Part shown: positions 7,044 to 16,127 of the stretch, piece after piece
Numbering within the stretch: the first letter of the stretch is position 1
Layout: each line of letters opens with the position of its first letter
Origin: JANQPD01 sp963715655
GTDB taxonomy: Bacteria; Bacteroidota; Bacteroidia; Flavobacteriales; Schleiferiaceae
Direction: 5' to 3'
Length of the DNA: 64,000 nucleotides
NCBI GenBank assembly: GCA_963715655.1
Contig: OY970262.1
Span: 1,364,001 to 1,428,000, forward strand
Translations under genes and position numbers: made by a program
Notes under the pieces: generated by a model
What the model saw: only the letters and a program-made list of their open reading frames with translations
The model's database searches: none
Told to the model about the DNA's origin: nothing

Positions 7044-8789
7044 TTAAGGTGTAAATATTGGCTGCGCCATTGCTGATAATCCATAATAGCGTTTCAGTTC
7101 AGCTAAGGCTTTTTCCTTATTTTCTATATTCGGCTCTTTAGGCTGGTAAAATGGCCAAAAAACGTAATTAATCGTTTGAGCGAATTTTCCCGGTTTAATT
7201 TCTGAAAGTATATGATGTTTTTCAGCTAGGCTTTTGGTACAATATTCAGTAATAATTTCACTGTTTTCAGAGTTACGCTTTACATAAAGTGAGCTATTCA
7301 AATCACAATACACTAAGCAGTAATTAGCCTTAGAGAGCATGTAACGATGAAACTTCATGAAAGCTGGATTGTTAATAACACTCACGTATTGAAAGTCATC
7401 TATTTTATCTAAAAAATCAAAAGCATTCAAACCACTTTTTGTTTTTATTTCTGGGAAAGCGTAAGTGCGTTGGATATTTTCAATAAACTTACCCTCAAAA
7501 ATGTCTAAATCTCTTAAATCAATGTAGGTTTTAAACTCAGGTACAGCGTAAAGCAGGTAGGAGGAAGAAAGGTAGTCCACAAAACCATGTCCGCTAATGT
7601 TGTTGTCAACTATAAACTGAGCTACTCCAATAGGGTTTCTTTCATAATCAATACGTAAACCAAATTTTTCACGAGGAAGGATGGTTTGGTAAAAAGTATT
7701 GGTAACAATTAATAAGTACAGGCCGCAACCCAAGGCAGTTGTAGAAAACAGTAATACACTTTCTTTCATTTTTGAAGAAATCCAAAGGGAGACAAAGGGA
7801 AAAGCCGCAAAAAGGGCAAAAGGAATATTACGATAAGCGCTAAATCCTAAATAAAGTAATGCCAAAATTACGCCTATCAAGCCTAGGTTTAATTTGAAGA
7901 GGATGTTGTGCTTCTTTCTTATGAAAATTATAAAAACTAAGCAGGTGAGCACAGAAAATATAAGGTGAATATAGCTGGAAAAATTCCAGTAAGCAGACTG
8001 TTTGAAACTCAATAATTCAGTGGTGAATTTATTATTTCCTAATTGTTGGTAAATTTCAAATGGATGTGTAAGAAGTTGAAATCCAAAAGGATGAATGGAT
8101 GTTGCTAAAAATGCTACGAAGGTGGTTAAAGAAAAAATGACAAGTCTCTTTTTTGGTAAGTTTAGTTGAGTTTTAAAAAGGAAAAATTGCCCCCAATTGC
8201 CCGCTAAAAAAATGAGCAATAGCACAATACCTATCCCATAGCCTTCGTGCATATTCGTCCACATAATTTGGAAAGGAATAAGCAGAAAAGAAAGTTTTGT
8301 CTTTGGATTAGCAACAAATTTTATAAAAATAAACAGATAACAAACTGTAAATAGATGACTAATCATTTCTGGCCTTCCGTTTATTCTAAAGGCCCAACCT
8401 GCTAGTAAAATGAGCATACAAAACAACGGTGCGTGTATATTGTAGTCAAAATTTAAATGCTTAGCTAGCGTTTTATACGCCTTTAGTAATAGCCCTATTG
8501 TTATTAGGCAAACTAGTATTTGCAGTAGAAAAATTAGCTCCGGCCCCACCATACTATCAATCCAAGCCATTATCACCTCAGTAAACCATTTTACGTTTAG
8601 CCAAGGTGTACCTGCATAAGTGTAAGAAAATATATCCACCTTTGGTACTTCCCCTTGTTCAAGTATGGTTTTACCGGTTTTAATTTGCCACCACACATCC
8701 GGTTCCCCTGAGTGTCTAATCGAGAAAACAATCCCAATTAAAAAAATTAAGAACACATTCAGTTTTTTTAAAAAAGAAGATACCAGCAT
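7044..8789 (-). CDS. Polytopic membrane protein, GT-C-like, unknown function
   Basis: About 581 residues from the chosen start, with roughly 11-12 hydrophobic helices and a C-terminal soluble domain of about 190 residues. Near the N-terminus is the periplasmic-loop motif GEPDVWWQIKTGKTILEQG followed by P-K-V-D-I-F-S-Y-T-Y and W-L-N-V-K-W-F, a pattern seen in uncharacterised bacterial membrane proteins resembling GT-C glycosyltransferases. Position beside glycosyltransferases suggests a role in surface glycans, but this is inference. The frame is open to 8861; the Met at 8789 (MLVSSFLKKLNVFLIF) is preferred because it leaves room for divergent promoters before the aminopeptidase at 8883. It converges with the glycosyltransferase at 7041. 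Confidence 0.7.
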   Translation of the reverse strand: MLVSSFLKKLNVFLIFLIGIVFSIRHSGEPDVWWQIKTGKTILEQGEVPKVDIFSYTYAGTPWLNVKWFTEVIMAWIDSMVGPELIFLLQILVCLITIGLLLKAYKTLAKHLNFDYNIHAPLFCMLILLAGWAFRINGRPEMISHLFTVCYLFIFIKFVANPKTKLSFLLIPFQIMWTNMHEGYGIGIVLLLIFLAGNWGQFFLFKTQLNLPKKRLVIFSLTTFVAFLATSIHPFGFQLLTHPFEIYQQLGNNKFTTELLSFKQSAYWNFSSYIHLIFSVLTCLVFIIFIRKKHNILFKLNLGLIGVILALLYLGFSAYRNIPFALFAAFPFVSLWISSKMKESVLLFSTTALGCGLYLLIVTNTFYQTILPREKFGLRIDYERNPIGVAQFIVDNNISGHGFVDYLSSSYLLYAVPEFKTYIDLRDLDIFEGKFIENIQRTYAFPEIKTKSGLNAFDFLDKIDDFQYVSVINNPAFMKFHRYMLSKANYCLVYCDLNSSLYVKRNSENSEIITEYCTKSLAEKHHILSEIKPGKFAQTINYVFWPFYQPKEPNIENKEKALAELKRYYGLSAMAQPIFTP

Positions 8790-8870
8790 AAACCTAAATC
8801 GTTTTGAACAACTAATAGTGCGGATCAAATAAACAATATTATCCGTTAAAATACATTTCAAATTGCTGAC

Positions 8871-8879
8871 TAAATTTGA
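8871..8879 (+). promoter_or_regulatory. Candidate Bacteroidota -7 box
   Basis: TAAATTTGA matches the TAnnTTTG consensus just upstream of the aminopeptidase ATG (8883). There is no clear TTG at the -33 position, and the leader would be extremely short, so confidence is limited. Confidence 0.35.
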
Positions 8880-8882
8880 CCT

Positions 8883-11249
8883 ATGAAATATAGTATTCTC
8901 TTTCTTTCGCTATGTGCAGGTGTGTTACATGCACAAACTGATTTCACTCACTTGAGTTTAGATGTAACCTTTAACCCCGCCCAAGGCGAAGTCATTGGCA
9001 ATGTGAAATTAGACTTTACTGCACAATATTCTACTGATTCTATTTTTTTGGATGGAATTAATATGGAATATCAAGAAGTACTTTTAAATACGAATGAAGT
9101 TAATTTTGGATATAATGAAAAAGGTATTTGGCTTTTAGCTGATGCGTTAAAAACTAGCGAAAAAAACCAAATTTCAATTAAATACACGTGCCAACCACGC
9201 AAGGGAATTTTTTTTATAGGCTTTAATGATTCTACTGGCAAAGCGCGCCAGCAAATCTGGACGCAAGGGCAGGGCATTGATCACCGCCATTGGATTCCGC
9301 ATAAAGATGATCAAACCGATAAGGTGATGGTGGATTTAAAAATTACCGCGCAAGATGTATTTCAGGTTATGGCAAACGGTACTCTTACGGAAAAATCATC
9401 ACTGGAAAACGGCTATACCCTTTGGGAATTTACTATGCAAAAGCCTATGCCTTCTTATTTAATTGCTCTGGTGGTGGGCAAATATGATACGGTGCAAACT
9501 TTTAGCGCATCTGGTATTCCTCTTACGCAATATTATTATCCCGAAAGGAAACAAGATTACTCACTCTATTATTGGCAGAATGAAGAGATTTTCAATTGGC
9601 TTGAGCAAAAAATTGGAGTGGCTTACCCTTGGCAAAACTACAAGCAGGCGCCAGTGGTTAATTTTCAGCATGGGGCCATGGAAAATACTACCGCCACTAT
9701 TTGGGGTGATTTTTTTATGGCTGATTCCTTGGCTTTGCCCGACAGAAATTACCCTTATGTAAATGCCCATGAAATGGCTCACCAATGGTTTGGAAATTAT
9801 GTAACGGCAAAAAACAGCGACCATCATTGGCTGCACGAAGGTTTTGCAACCTATTATCAATGGTTAATAGAAGAGCAGTTGTACGGAAAAGAGCATTTTG
9901 ATTGGCAACGGAAATTAGCTGCTGATATGATTTTTGAAGCTTCTGCGCAAGATGATTACCCACTTATGAGTAAAAATGCGGGTTCTTCTCGTTTTTATCA
10001 AAAAGGTGCATGGGTGCTATATATGCAGCAAAATAGAACTGACAAATTTGATTTAACCATTCAAAATTATCTAAAAAAGTATGCGTTTGGCTTAGTGGAA
10101 ACGGATGCGTTACAAAGCGCTTTTGAAAAAGAAACAGGAGAGTCGTGGGACGCATTTTTTGACTTTTGGGTAAAGCAGCCAATGGATTTACACTACTCAG
10201 TTGAGCAAAGAAAGCTGACTAAAAAACTGCTTATTTTAAACGTTAACACGGATAAAGAAGCTGTAAAAACAGAGCCAATTTCGGTGCTTTTGGCTTTTAA
10301 AGATGGTAGCACAAAAACATTAGCGTTAAGCGCGGGTGAGCATAAAATAGACCTTACTCAAACGCTTTTATATTGGAATGCAAATCCAAACATGGAAAAA
10401 TTGATGCAGCTTACGGAAGACAAACCTAATGAAATGTGGGAAGCGCAATTTGAGGCCAATGCTGGTCTGAGTGTAGATTATGAAAAAGCCAATTTACAAG
10501 ACAATATGCTAAATCGCTTTGATGCCGTGCAGCATTTGGAAGCGAAATCTTCCGCTAAAATTTTGCAAAGAGTTGTAGAGAATGCATTAGAGCATTTTGG
10601 TATTCGGGCGGAAGCCTTAAAAAAATTGCTTTTGTACGATTATGAGAAGTACGTGCCTTTGGTAAGAGCAGAACTCAACAAAGGAAATCAACCTTGGCAA
10701 TTGGTTAATTTTCAGAAAGAAGCGGTGAAAATGCTTGATGATACATCTCCGGAAACCTTGGAAGCCTTGGCCAATGTACGTTTTGGAAATAGTTACGCCT
10801 TACGGGAAACGGCTATTCATAAAAGTGTGTTATTCCAAATAAAAGAAGCTAATAATTGGCTGTTTGATAAACGCTATGCAGAGCAGCCCGGTATTGACGG
10901 TCAAAATGTGTACATCACCAGTTTAATTTACCGCTATATTATTTTTAAAGATGCCGCTGCGCGCGATACGTTGATTGATCGAACGTCTGTTTCTTTTGAT
11001 TTTTTAACCCGTATGAACGCTATTCAAGCGTTACAAGCGGTAGGGTATTTTGATGCGGCATTGCTCCCACACTTGTTTGAAGGCTTGTTCAATACCAACC
11101 GAAAACTGTTGCGTACCGCAAGAAGTGCTTTACTTTTTTATGCGGAAACAGCCGCACATAAAAAACAAATTGAAGGGTATATTGCAGAAAATCAAAGTAG
11201 CTGGAACGATTTTCAGAAGACCTTAGCAGAGCGTACATTTGACCGTTAG
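8883..11249 (+). CDS. M1 family zinc aminopeptidase, exported
   Basis: A 788-residue protein with signal peptide (about 1-17, cleaved before Gln). The M1 hallmarks are present: exopeptidase motif G-A-M-E-N at 264-268 and zinc site H-E-M-A-H at 296-300 with the third ligand Glu319 in HEGFATYY. N-terminal beta-saddle precedes the catalytic domain; a long C-terminal helical region (about 530-788) resembles HEAT-like repeats of the family. Role: removal of N-terminal residues from peptides, here in the periplasm or outside. It ends 8 bases before the sugar-phosphate transferase start, so the two may be co-transcribed although functionally unrelated. Confidence 0.92.
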   Translation: MKYSILFLSLCAGVLHAQTDFTHLSLDVTFNPAQGEVIGNVKLDFTAQYSTDSIFLDGINMEYQEVLLNTNEVNFGYNEKGIWLLADALKTSEKNQISIKYTCQPRKGIFFIGFNDSTGKARQQIWTQGQGIDHRHWIPHKDDQTDKVMVDLKITAQDVFQVMANGTLTEKSSLENGYTLWEFTMQKPMPSYLIALVVGKYDTVQTFSASGIPLTQYYYPERKQDYSLYYWQNEEIFNWLEQKIGVAYPWQNYKQAPVVNFQHGAMENTTATIWGDFFMADSLALPDRNYPYVNAHEMAHQWFGNYVTAKNSDHHWLHEGFATYYQWLIEEQLYGKEHFDWQRKLAADMIFEASAQDDYPLMSKNAGSSRFYQKGAWVLYMQQNRTDKFDLTIQNYLKKYAFGLVETDALQSAFEKETGESWDAFFDFWVKQPMDLHYSVEQRKLTKKLLILNVNTDKEAVKTEPISVLLAFKDGSTKTLALSAGEHKIDLTQTLLYWNANPNMEKLMQLTEDKPNEMWEAQFEANAGLSVDYEKANLQDNMLNRFDAVQHLEAKSSAKILQRVVENALEHFGIRAEALKKLLLYDYEKYVPLVRAELNKGNQPWQLVNFQKEAVKMLDDTSPETLEALANVRFGNSYALRETAIHKSVLFQIKEANNWLFDKRYAEQPGIDGQNVYITSLIYRYIIFKDAAARDTLIDRTSVSFDFLTRMNAIQALQAVGYFDAALLPHLFEGLFNTNRKLLRTARSALLFYAETAAHKKQIEGYIAENQSSWNDFQKTLAERTFDR

Positions 11250-11257
11250 CAAAAAAT

Positions 11258-12649
11258 ATGCAAGCTCGGTACAGCGCATTTTTACAGTTTTTGGTTTTGT
11301 TGGGCGATTTAGTTTTGCTCAATGCAGCTTTTGTGGTAGCCGGTGCGTTGAGGTTTGATGATCTTCAAATAGAAAATACCGACTATTACGATTACTATGT
11401 GCAGCTAGCCGTTTTTGTAAACTTGGCTTGGCTGCTGCTTTCCATCGTTTTTAAAACCTACCGAACCGGTTTAAGACCCGAGCCGCGCCAATCTGCCGGC
11501 AAAGTGCTCAACGTTTATTTTGTGCATATTTTTCTCCTCTTGCTATTTTTTGTAAGCTTAAAGCGGAGCGATTATTACTCACGTTTATTCCTCGTTTACT
11601 TTTATTCGGCAGCCGGTTTGTCCATTTTATTTTGGCACTTTTACTTTATGCGCTTGCTACGCGCCTACCAAAGTAAGGGCAGGGGAGGAAGAAAGGTAAT
11701 TTTACTGGGCAGCGGAAAGGCGCTTGAAAAACTAGCCACCGTGCTGCAAAATCAAGCAGATTACGGTTTGCAAATACAAGGAGTTTATGGCAATGAAGTT
11801 TCCGATAACCTAACTTTTACAGGTAATGAAACGCAGCTGGAAGCACTATTAAAAACGCAAACCATAGATGAAATTTACGCAGCTTTTCCTTTTGGGGATG
11901 CACGTTGGCTAAAGTGGTATCAAATTGCCGATCAGCATCTTATACGCTTTAGAATGGTGCCTGATTTAGATTTAACGCTTGCTAACCGTTTGCAAATTGA
12001 TTTTATAGACAGGGTGCCGGTGCTAACGCAACGTACCGAACCTTTAGAGCGCTATCATAACCGAATTTTAAAACGTGCTTTTGATATACTTCTTTCCGTA
12101 ATAATATTTGTTTGCATAATTTCTTGGTTGTTACCAATTTTAGCATTTTTCATTAAAATATCAGACGGTGGTACCGTGTTTTTTAAGCAAAAACGAGCCG
12201 GTTTAAATGGAGAAATTTTTACCATGTATAAGTTGCGTTCACTATCCATGGCAAACATAGATGCTAGTAAACAGGTAACTAAAAACGACCAAAGGCTTAC
12301 AAATATTGGTAAATTTATGCGCAAGCACAGTTTAGATGAGTTACCACAATTTATAAATGTACTGCAAGGCAACATGTCGGTAATAGGCCCAAGGCCACAC
12401 ATGCAGGTACACACCGAGGAATATAGCCAGCGTGTAAATAGTTTTATGGTGCGTCATTTTTTAAAGCCGGGCATTACCGGTTTGGCGCAAATTAAAGGGC
12501 TACGTGGGCAAATTGTAAAAGATGAAGATATTGAAGCGCGTATTGCTGCCGATATATACTATCTTGAAAATTGGTCTTTACTTTTAGACGTACGCATACT
12601 GCTTACTACAATTTTTAAAGTGGTTTTTCCAGATAAAACAGCGCTGTAA
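11258..12649 (+). CDS. Polyprenyl-phosphate sugar-phosphate transferase (initiating glycosyltransferase)
   Basis: A 463-residue inner-membrane enzyme of the WcaJ/WbaP class. About four N-terminal helices (to residue 135), a central Rossmann-like region (GRGGRKVILLGSGKA), then a fifth hydrophobic segment and the bacterial sugar-transferase domain from about 270. Catalytic-domain signatures: FKQKRAGLNGEIFTMYKLRS, L-D-E-L-P-Q-F-I-N-V, then N-M-S-V-I-G-P-R-P and H-F-L-K-P-G-I-T-G-L-A-Q. It transfers a sugar-1-phosphate to undecaprenyl phosphate, the first step of exopolysaccharide or O-unit assembly; it likely serves the glycosyltransferases at 4892-7041. Sugar specificity is not visible. Confidence 0.92.
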   Translation: MQARYSAFLQFLVLLGDLVLLNAAFVVAGALRFDDLQIENTDYYDYYVQLAVFVNLAWLLLSIVFKTYRTGLRPEPRQSAGKVLNVYFVHIFLLLLFFVSLKRSDYYSRLFLVYFYSAAGLSILFWHFYFMRLLRAYQSKGRGGRKVILLGSGKALEKLATVLQNQADYGLQIQGVYGNEVSDNLTFTGNETQLEALLKTQTIDEIYAAFPFGDARWLKWYQIADQHLIRFRMVPDLDLTLANRLQIDFIDRVPVLTQRTEPLERYHNRILKRAFDILLSVIIFVCIISWLLPILAFFIKISDGGTVFFKQKRAGLNGEIFTMYKLRSLSMANIDASKQVTKNDQRLTNIGKFMRKHSLDELPQFINVLQGNMSVIGPRPHMQVHTEEYSQRVNSFMVRHFLKPGITGLAQIKGLRGQIVKDEDIEARIAADIYYLENWSLLLDVRILLTTIFKVVFPDKTAL

Positions 12650-12729
12650 AGCGCTAATGTTAAAATATTTGGAGCAGCGTTTTTATCAAAATAAAATGCT
12701 TAGTTTTACCTGCATCATTTCAAATTCTT

Positions 12730-13824
12730 ATGAAAACCAAATTATTCCTGTATTCCATTGCTTTCAGTTTAAGTGTTTTTTTAACTGTATCATCTTGTTC
12801 TAAATTAGATGAATCTGGCAATATAAATAGCTACACACTTGATCTTTCTACCAACTACGATTACAATTTGGTAAATAACGATTTAGGCAAATTAGGTCGC
12901 GTACTTTTTTACGATCAAGCACTTAGCGTTAATAATTCTGTATCCTGCGGTTCTTGCCACAAACAAAGTGTAGCTTTTGCTGATAATGTGCGTTTCAGTA
13001 AAGGTTTTGAAAGAAAAGATACCGAACGTAATACACCACCTATTCAAAATTTAGGCTTGTCAATAGCTACGTTTAATGGCACTTCCGGCCAAGCACTATT
13101 TTGGGATGGTAGAGAGCGAGTGCTAGGAGATATGGTTATGCAACCCATGTTTAATCATGTGGAAATGGGTATGCGCAGTCCTACCGAAGTTGTAAATAGG
13201 GTAAAAGAAAAGCAATATTACAGTCAATTATTTACCCATGCTTTTGGCGATGATAACGTTACCATAGATAGAATTTCCAAAGCAATCAGCGGTTTTGTAA
13301 CCAGTATTTCTTCCACAGATTCTCCTTTTGATGCTGGTATGGTTGGTGCCGCTCAATCTTTGGGTGCGGCAGAAGAAAGAGGAATAAATTTGTTTTTTAC
13401 AAAATACAATTGCGGTTCTTGCCATCAATTATTCTCTAGTTCAGGCTATTCTGTAAGTCAAGATGGGGATGAGCTTATCAACATTGGCCTTGAGTCAACT
13501 TACACGGATAAGGGGGCGGGTGCCATCACCAAAAAAGCATCTGATGACGGTAAATTTAAAATTCCAAATTTGCGCAATGTGGCGTTAACAGCTCCTTATA
13601 TGCACGATGGTAGATTTACTACACTAGAAGAAGTAGTTGATCATTATAACTCTGGCATAAAACAACATCCAAATCTTGATGCTCGCTTACTCGAAAATGG
13701 CGCACCCATGGTAATGAACATTACAGAGCAAGAAAAAAAGGACATCATTGCATTTTTACACACGCTTACGGATAATACGCTAACCACAGATCCTAAATTT
13801 AGCAATCCATTTAAAAGCCGTTAA
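12730..13824 (+). CDS. Di-haem cytochrome c peroxidase, lipoprotein
   Basis: A 364-residue protein with a lipoprotein signal (Cys23 in VSSC) and two haem-binding CxxCH motifs: C73-G-S-C-H77 and C228-G-S-C-H232. The surrounding sequence fits bacterial cytochrome c peroxidase (GRVLFYDQALSVNNSVSCGS, LFWDGRERVLGDMVMQPM, and APYMHDGRFTTLEEVVDHYN near the end). Role by family: reduction of hydrogen peroxide to water in the periplasm using electrons from small cytochromes or cupredoxins; MauG/MbnH-like oxidative roles are alternatives. Followed after 28 bases by a membrane protein gene, probably in the same transcript. The azurin-like protein at 4297 is a conceivable donor, but not linked in an operon. 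Confidence 0.92.
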   Translation: MKTKLFLYSIAFSLSVFLTVSSCSKLDESGNINSYTLDLSTNYDYNLVNNDLGKLGRVLFYDQALSVNNSVSCGSCHKQSVAFADNVRFSKGFERKDTERNTPPIQNLGLSIATFNGTSGQALFWDGRERVLGDMVMQPMFNHVEMGMRSPTEVVNRVKEKQYYSQLFTHAFGDDNVTIDRISKAISGFVTSISSTDSPFDAGMVGAAQSLGAAEERGINLFFTKYNCGSCHQLFSSSGYSVSQDGDELINIGLESTYTDKGAGAITKKASDDGKFKIPNLRNVALTAPYMHDGRFTTLEEVVDHYNSGIKQHPNLDARLLENGAPMVMNITEQEKKDIIAFLHTLTDNTLTTDPKFSNPFKSR

Positions 13825-13852
13825 GCTTTTTCTTCAAATCAATTAAATTTTT

Positions 13853-14569
13853 ATGACACGTATTTTTTCCGTAGTTACAATAATACTATGTCTTTTAGGT
13901 TCAAGCGTAAATGCTCAGCTTTCCATTGATGGTAATAAAAAATATAGTCATCACTTAGGTTTGCAGGCTAATCCTTTGCTTAGGCAGATAATTAATTTTG
14001 GAAATGCTCCGGCCATTGAAAACCCTTATTTGTTAAAATACGCACTACGCAAAAATGCTAATCGTACGGAACTTTTGTTTGGTTTGGGCTTCAGCTACAA
14101 TAGTGATGAAGTGGAGGATGGCATAACTTCAGACTTTCTAAACTTAGATTTTAGAGTGGGTTACGCTAAAAAAGTGTTGCTGGGTAAGAGGTTTGAAGCA
14201 GGTTTTGGATTAGATTTAGTGGTAAATAACAATAACTCTAAAACGGTAAACATTCAAGCATTTTCCGGAGGAGGCGGAGGTTTTGTGGATTCCACCATTA
14301 CCACTACCAAAAATTTTGGTTTACAATATGGTTTAGGGCCACAGCTTACGTTAGATTACTACATCACAAACTCAATAAAAATTGGCACGGAAGCAACCTT
14401 TTATTTTTTAACAGGCGCAAGCACTTTTACTTTGGATAGGCAACGGTTTCGTTCAAATTTTCAAGGTGGCGGATTAGAGGAAACTAACAGTGCAGATAGA
14501 GAATCATTAAAATTTATGGATTTTAGATTTCAAATTCCTGTGGCACTTTTTCTTACGGTAATTTTTTAA
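13853..14569 (+). CDS. Exported beta-barrel-like protein, unknown function
   Basis: A 238-residue protein with signal peptide (about 1-21, ending VNAQ). The remainder shows repeated beta-strand pairs with aromatic ends (RTELLFGLGFSYNSD, DFRVGYAKKVLLG, GLQYGLGPQLTLDYYI) and closes with FRFQIPVALFLTVIF, a C-terminal strand ending in Phe as expected for an outer-membrane barrel. A Gly-rich loop lies near 138-146. No catalytic motif is recognised. It follows the peroxidase gene by 28 bp, so a shared transcript is likely. Confidence 0.65.
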   Translation: MTRIFSVVTIILCLLGSSVNAQLSIDGNKKYSHHLGLQANPLLRQIINFGNAPAIENPYLLKYALRKNANRTELLFGLGFSYNSDEVEDGITSDFLNLDFRVGYAKKVLLGKRFEAGFGLDLVVNNNNSKTVNIQAFSGGGGGFVDSTITTTKNFGLQYGLGPQLTLDYYITNSIKIGTEATFYFLTGASTFTLDRQRFRSNFQGGGLEETNSADRESLKFMDFRFQIPVALFLTVIF

Positions 14570-14675
14570 TTTATACCAATTCCTGTAAAAATGACCCATG
14601 AAAAAGCATCTTAATGGGCTATGCAATGATGTGTTTTAGAGAAAATGTTGGCGACAATCAAATCACATTGTGGCA

Positions 14676-15920
14676 TCACTCGTATCGCAATGACTCAATA
14701 GGATCTAAGCGAGAAGCTTTATAAGCAGGATAAAATCCTGAAAGTAAACCTACAAAAAGACATAGAAGCGCTGCTAAGCCAATCCATTGCCATGGAATAA
14801 AAAATGAACCCCCCACCACTAAGGCTATTATATTTCCAATACCAATGCCGAAAAGTGCTCCAGCAATTCCTCCAATAAAGCAAATAAATACCGCTTCCGT
14901 TAAAAATTGAGTCATAATAGTGTTTGCTTTAGCGCCAATACTTTTTCTAATACCAATTTCACGCGTACGTTCGGTTACCGATACTAGCATTATATTCATA
15001 AGCGCAATGGCGGCTCCAAATAAAGTTATAGCGCCAATAATTACTGCGGTAATCTTTAAGAAACTCAAATTTTCTAAAAGTGAGTTAGAGAGATTGTCAC
15101 TCTTTGTAATTTCAAAACTATTAGCTTGTTTCGGGCGTAATTTTCTAACGGCCCGCATGGCGCTGGTTGCTTGGCCTACTACATTATCAATTTCTGCCGC
15201 GTTAGAAGCCATTACGTTTAATGCATAAGAACCACGCGCGTTTCCGTAAGTATTTCGTGCTTTGCTTATGGGTATAAACACTGATTTATCACCACCGCTG
15301 CCAAAGCTGTTTCCCTTTTCTGCCGTTACACCAATAATGCGGTAACGTGCGCCACTTACTTCTATTAATTTGCCTATGGGCGATGTTTTGGGAAATAAAT
15401 CTTCCACAATAGCTTTACCCACTATTGCTACCGCAGCGGCTTCTTCAATTTCTGATTTACCAAAGTTTCTACCTAAATCAATTTCATAGCCGCTAGTTTG
15501 CAAAAAATTTTCATCAGCCGCCCATACTTGAATATTAGGATTTGTTTTTTGATTACGATACCTCACTTCTGCCGCACCTGTGGCTACATAGCTAATACTA
15601 ACAAATGCATTGGCGTCAGTAAAGCTCTCTTTAAAAGCTTTAGCTTGGTAGTAAGTAATAGCTTGATGAGGTTTTTGTATAGTACCGTTTCGCCCAATAC
15701 GGATGTTTGGCGCCCTATTTTGAATACTAAAAGTATTAGCGCCCAATAAAGCAAACTGTCCGCGTAAGCTGCCTTCAATACCATCTATGGCGGTTAAAAT
15801 ACCCACCAAAGCCATAATGCCAAAGGCAATGATAAGCGCAGTAATTATAGTGCGCAGCATTTGCGCTTTTATACTACTTAGGGCAATTTTTATATTTTCC
15901 TTAAACGGATTTTGAGCCAT
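14676..15920 (-). CDS. ABC transporter permease, MacB/FtsX type
   Basis: About 414 residues from the ATG at 15920. Architecture: short cytosolic N-terminus and TM1 (TIITALIIAFGIMALVGIL), a large periplasmic MacB-type core domain (about 45-270), then three C-terminal helices with the FtsX motif region (SVTERTREIGIRKSIGAKA) and the end SRLDPIESLRYE. Family members pair with an ATPase to drive export or signal from outer-membrane processes; no ATPase gene is adjacent, so the partner lies elsewhere. The frame continues upstream to 16007, but the Met at 15920 begins the usual MAQNPFKENIKIAL N-terminus. Confidence 0.9.
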   Translation of the reverse strand: MAQNPFKENIKIALSSIKAQMLRTIITALIIAFGIMALVGILTAIDGIEGSLRGQFALLGANTFSIQNRAPNIRIGRNGTIQKPHQAITYYQAKAFKESFTDANAFVSISYVATGAAEVRYRNQKTNPNIQVWAADENFLQTSGYEIDLGRNFGKSEIEEAAAVAIVGKAIVEDLFPKTSPIGKLIEVSGARYRIIGVTAEKGNSFGSGGDKSVFIPISKARNTYGNARGSYALNVMASNAAEIDNVVGQATSAMRAVRKLRPKQANSFEITKSDNLSNSLLENLSFLKITAVIIGAITLFGAAIALMNIMLVSVTERTREIGIRKSIGAKANTIMTQFLTEAVFICFIGGIAGALFGIGIGNIIALVVGGSFFIPWQWIGLAALLCLFVGLLSGFYPAYKASRLDPIESLRYE

Positions 15921-15974
15921 GTGTGCGGTTTGTGCGAGTTCAAAATTAGGGTTTAATGTGCTATGGAAAGCCTT

Positions 15975-15983
15975 TACCTTTGC
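15975..15983 (+). promoter_or_regulatory. Candidate Bacteroidota -7 box
   Basis: TACCTTTGC is an exact match to TAnnTTTG plus the frequent trailing C. It lies 4 bases before the GTG of the small gene at 15987, on the strand of the fusion gene. The -33 region has TTT rather than TTG. If used, the transcript would be near-leaderless for the small gene. Confidence 0.45.
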
Positions 15984-15986
15984 CTT

Positions 15987-16127
15987 GTGCAAAATAAAAA
16001 AACACAAAATATTCCCGTTGAAGGGTCATTAGGGCTTTTGGCGCTTGGCGCAGACGGCTTACGTGCGTGGCGGCACGCCAAAAAACAAGCAAAAAAGGAA
16101 GGTAAAGAAAGCGAAAAGCATGGCTAA
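15987..16127 (+). CDS. Small basic protein, unknown function, overlapping the phosphodiesterase-sulfotransferase start
   Basis: A 46-residue frame with GTG start, TAA at 16125-16127. It reads as a coherent small protein: a polar start, then I-P-V-E-G-S-L-G-L-L-A-L-G-A-D-G-L-R-A-W-R (residues 9-29), then a Lys/Glu-rich tail. Its last 8 bases overlap the ATG (16120) of the next gene, an arrangement typical of translational coupling. An in-frame ATG at 15963 would add 8 residues but would place the -7 box inside the gene. The repetitive LGLLALGADGLRAWR segment could be a short membrane-associated helix. I know no named family; the coding call rests on composition, the -7 box and the overlap. Confidence 0.6.
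   Translation: MQNKKTQNIPVEGSLGLLALGADGLRAWRHAKKQAKKEGKESEKHG

Noticed and set aside
8790..8861. 24-residue N-terminal extension of the polytopic membrane protein
   Set aside because: It would leave only 21 bases to the divergent aminopeptidase start and has no membrane-protein character before the Met at 8789.
12643..12660. AGCGCT-GTAA-AGCGCT hairpin at the end of the sugar-phosphate transferase gene as a terminator
   Set aside because: No T-run follows and half the stem lies within the coding end.
16045..16119. TTG-initiated extension of the phosphodiesterase fusion (25 extra residues)
   Set aside because: Basic low-complexity lead-in, overlaps the small gene in another frame; ATG at 16120 starts the conserved strand.
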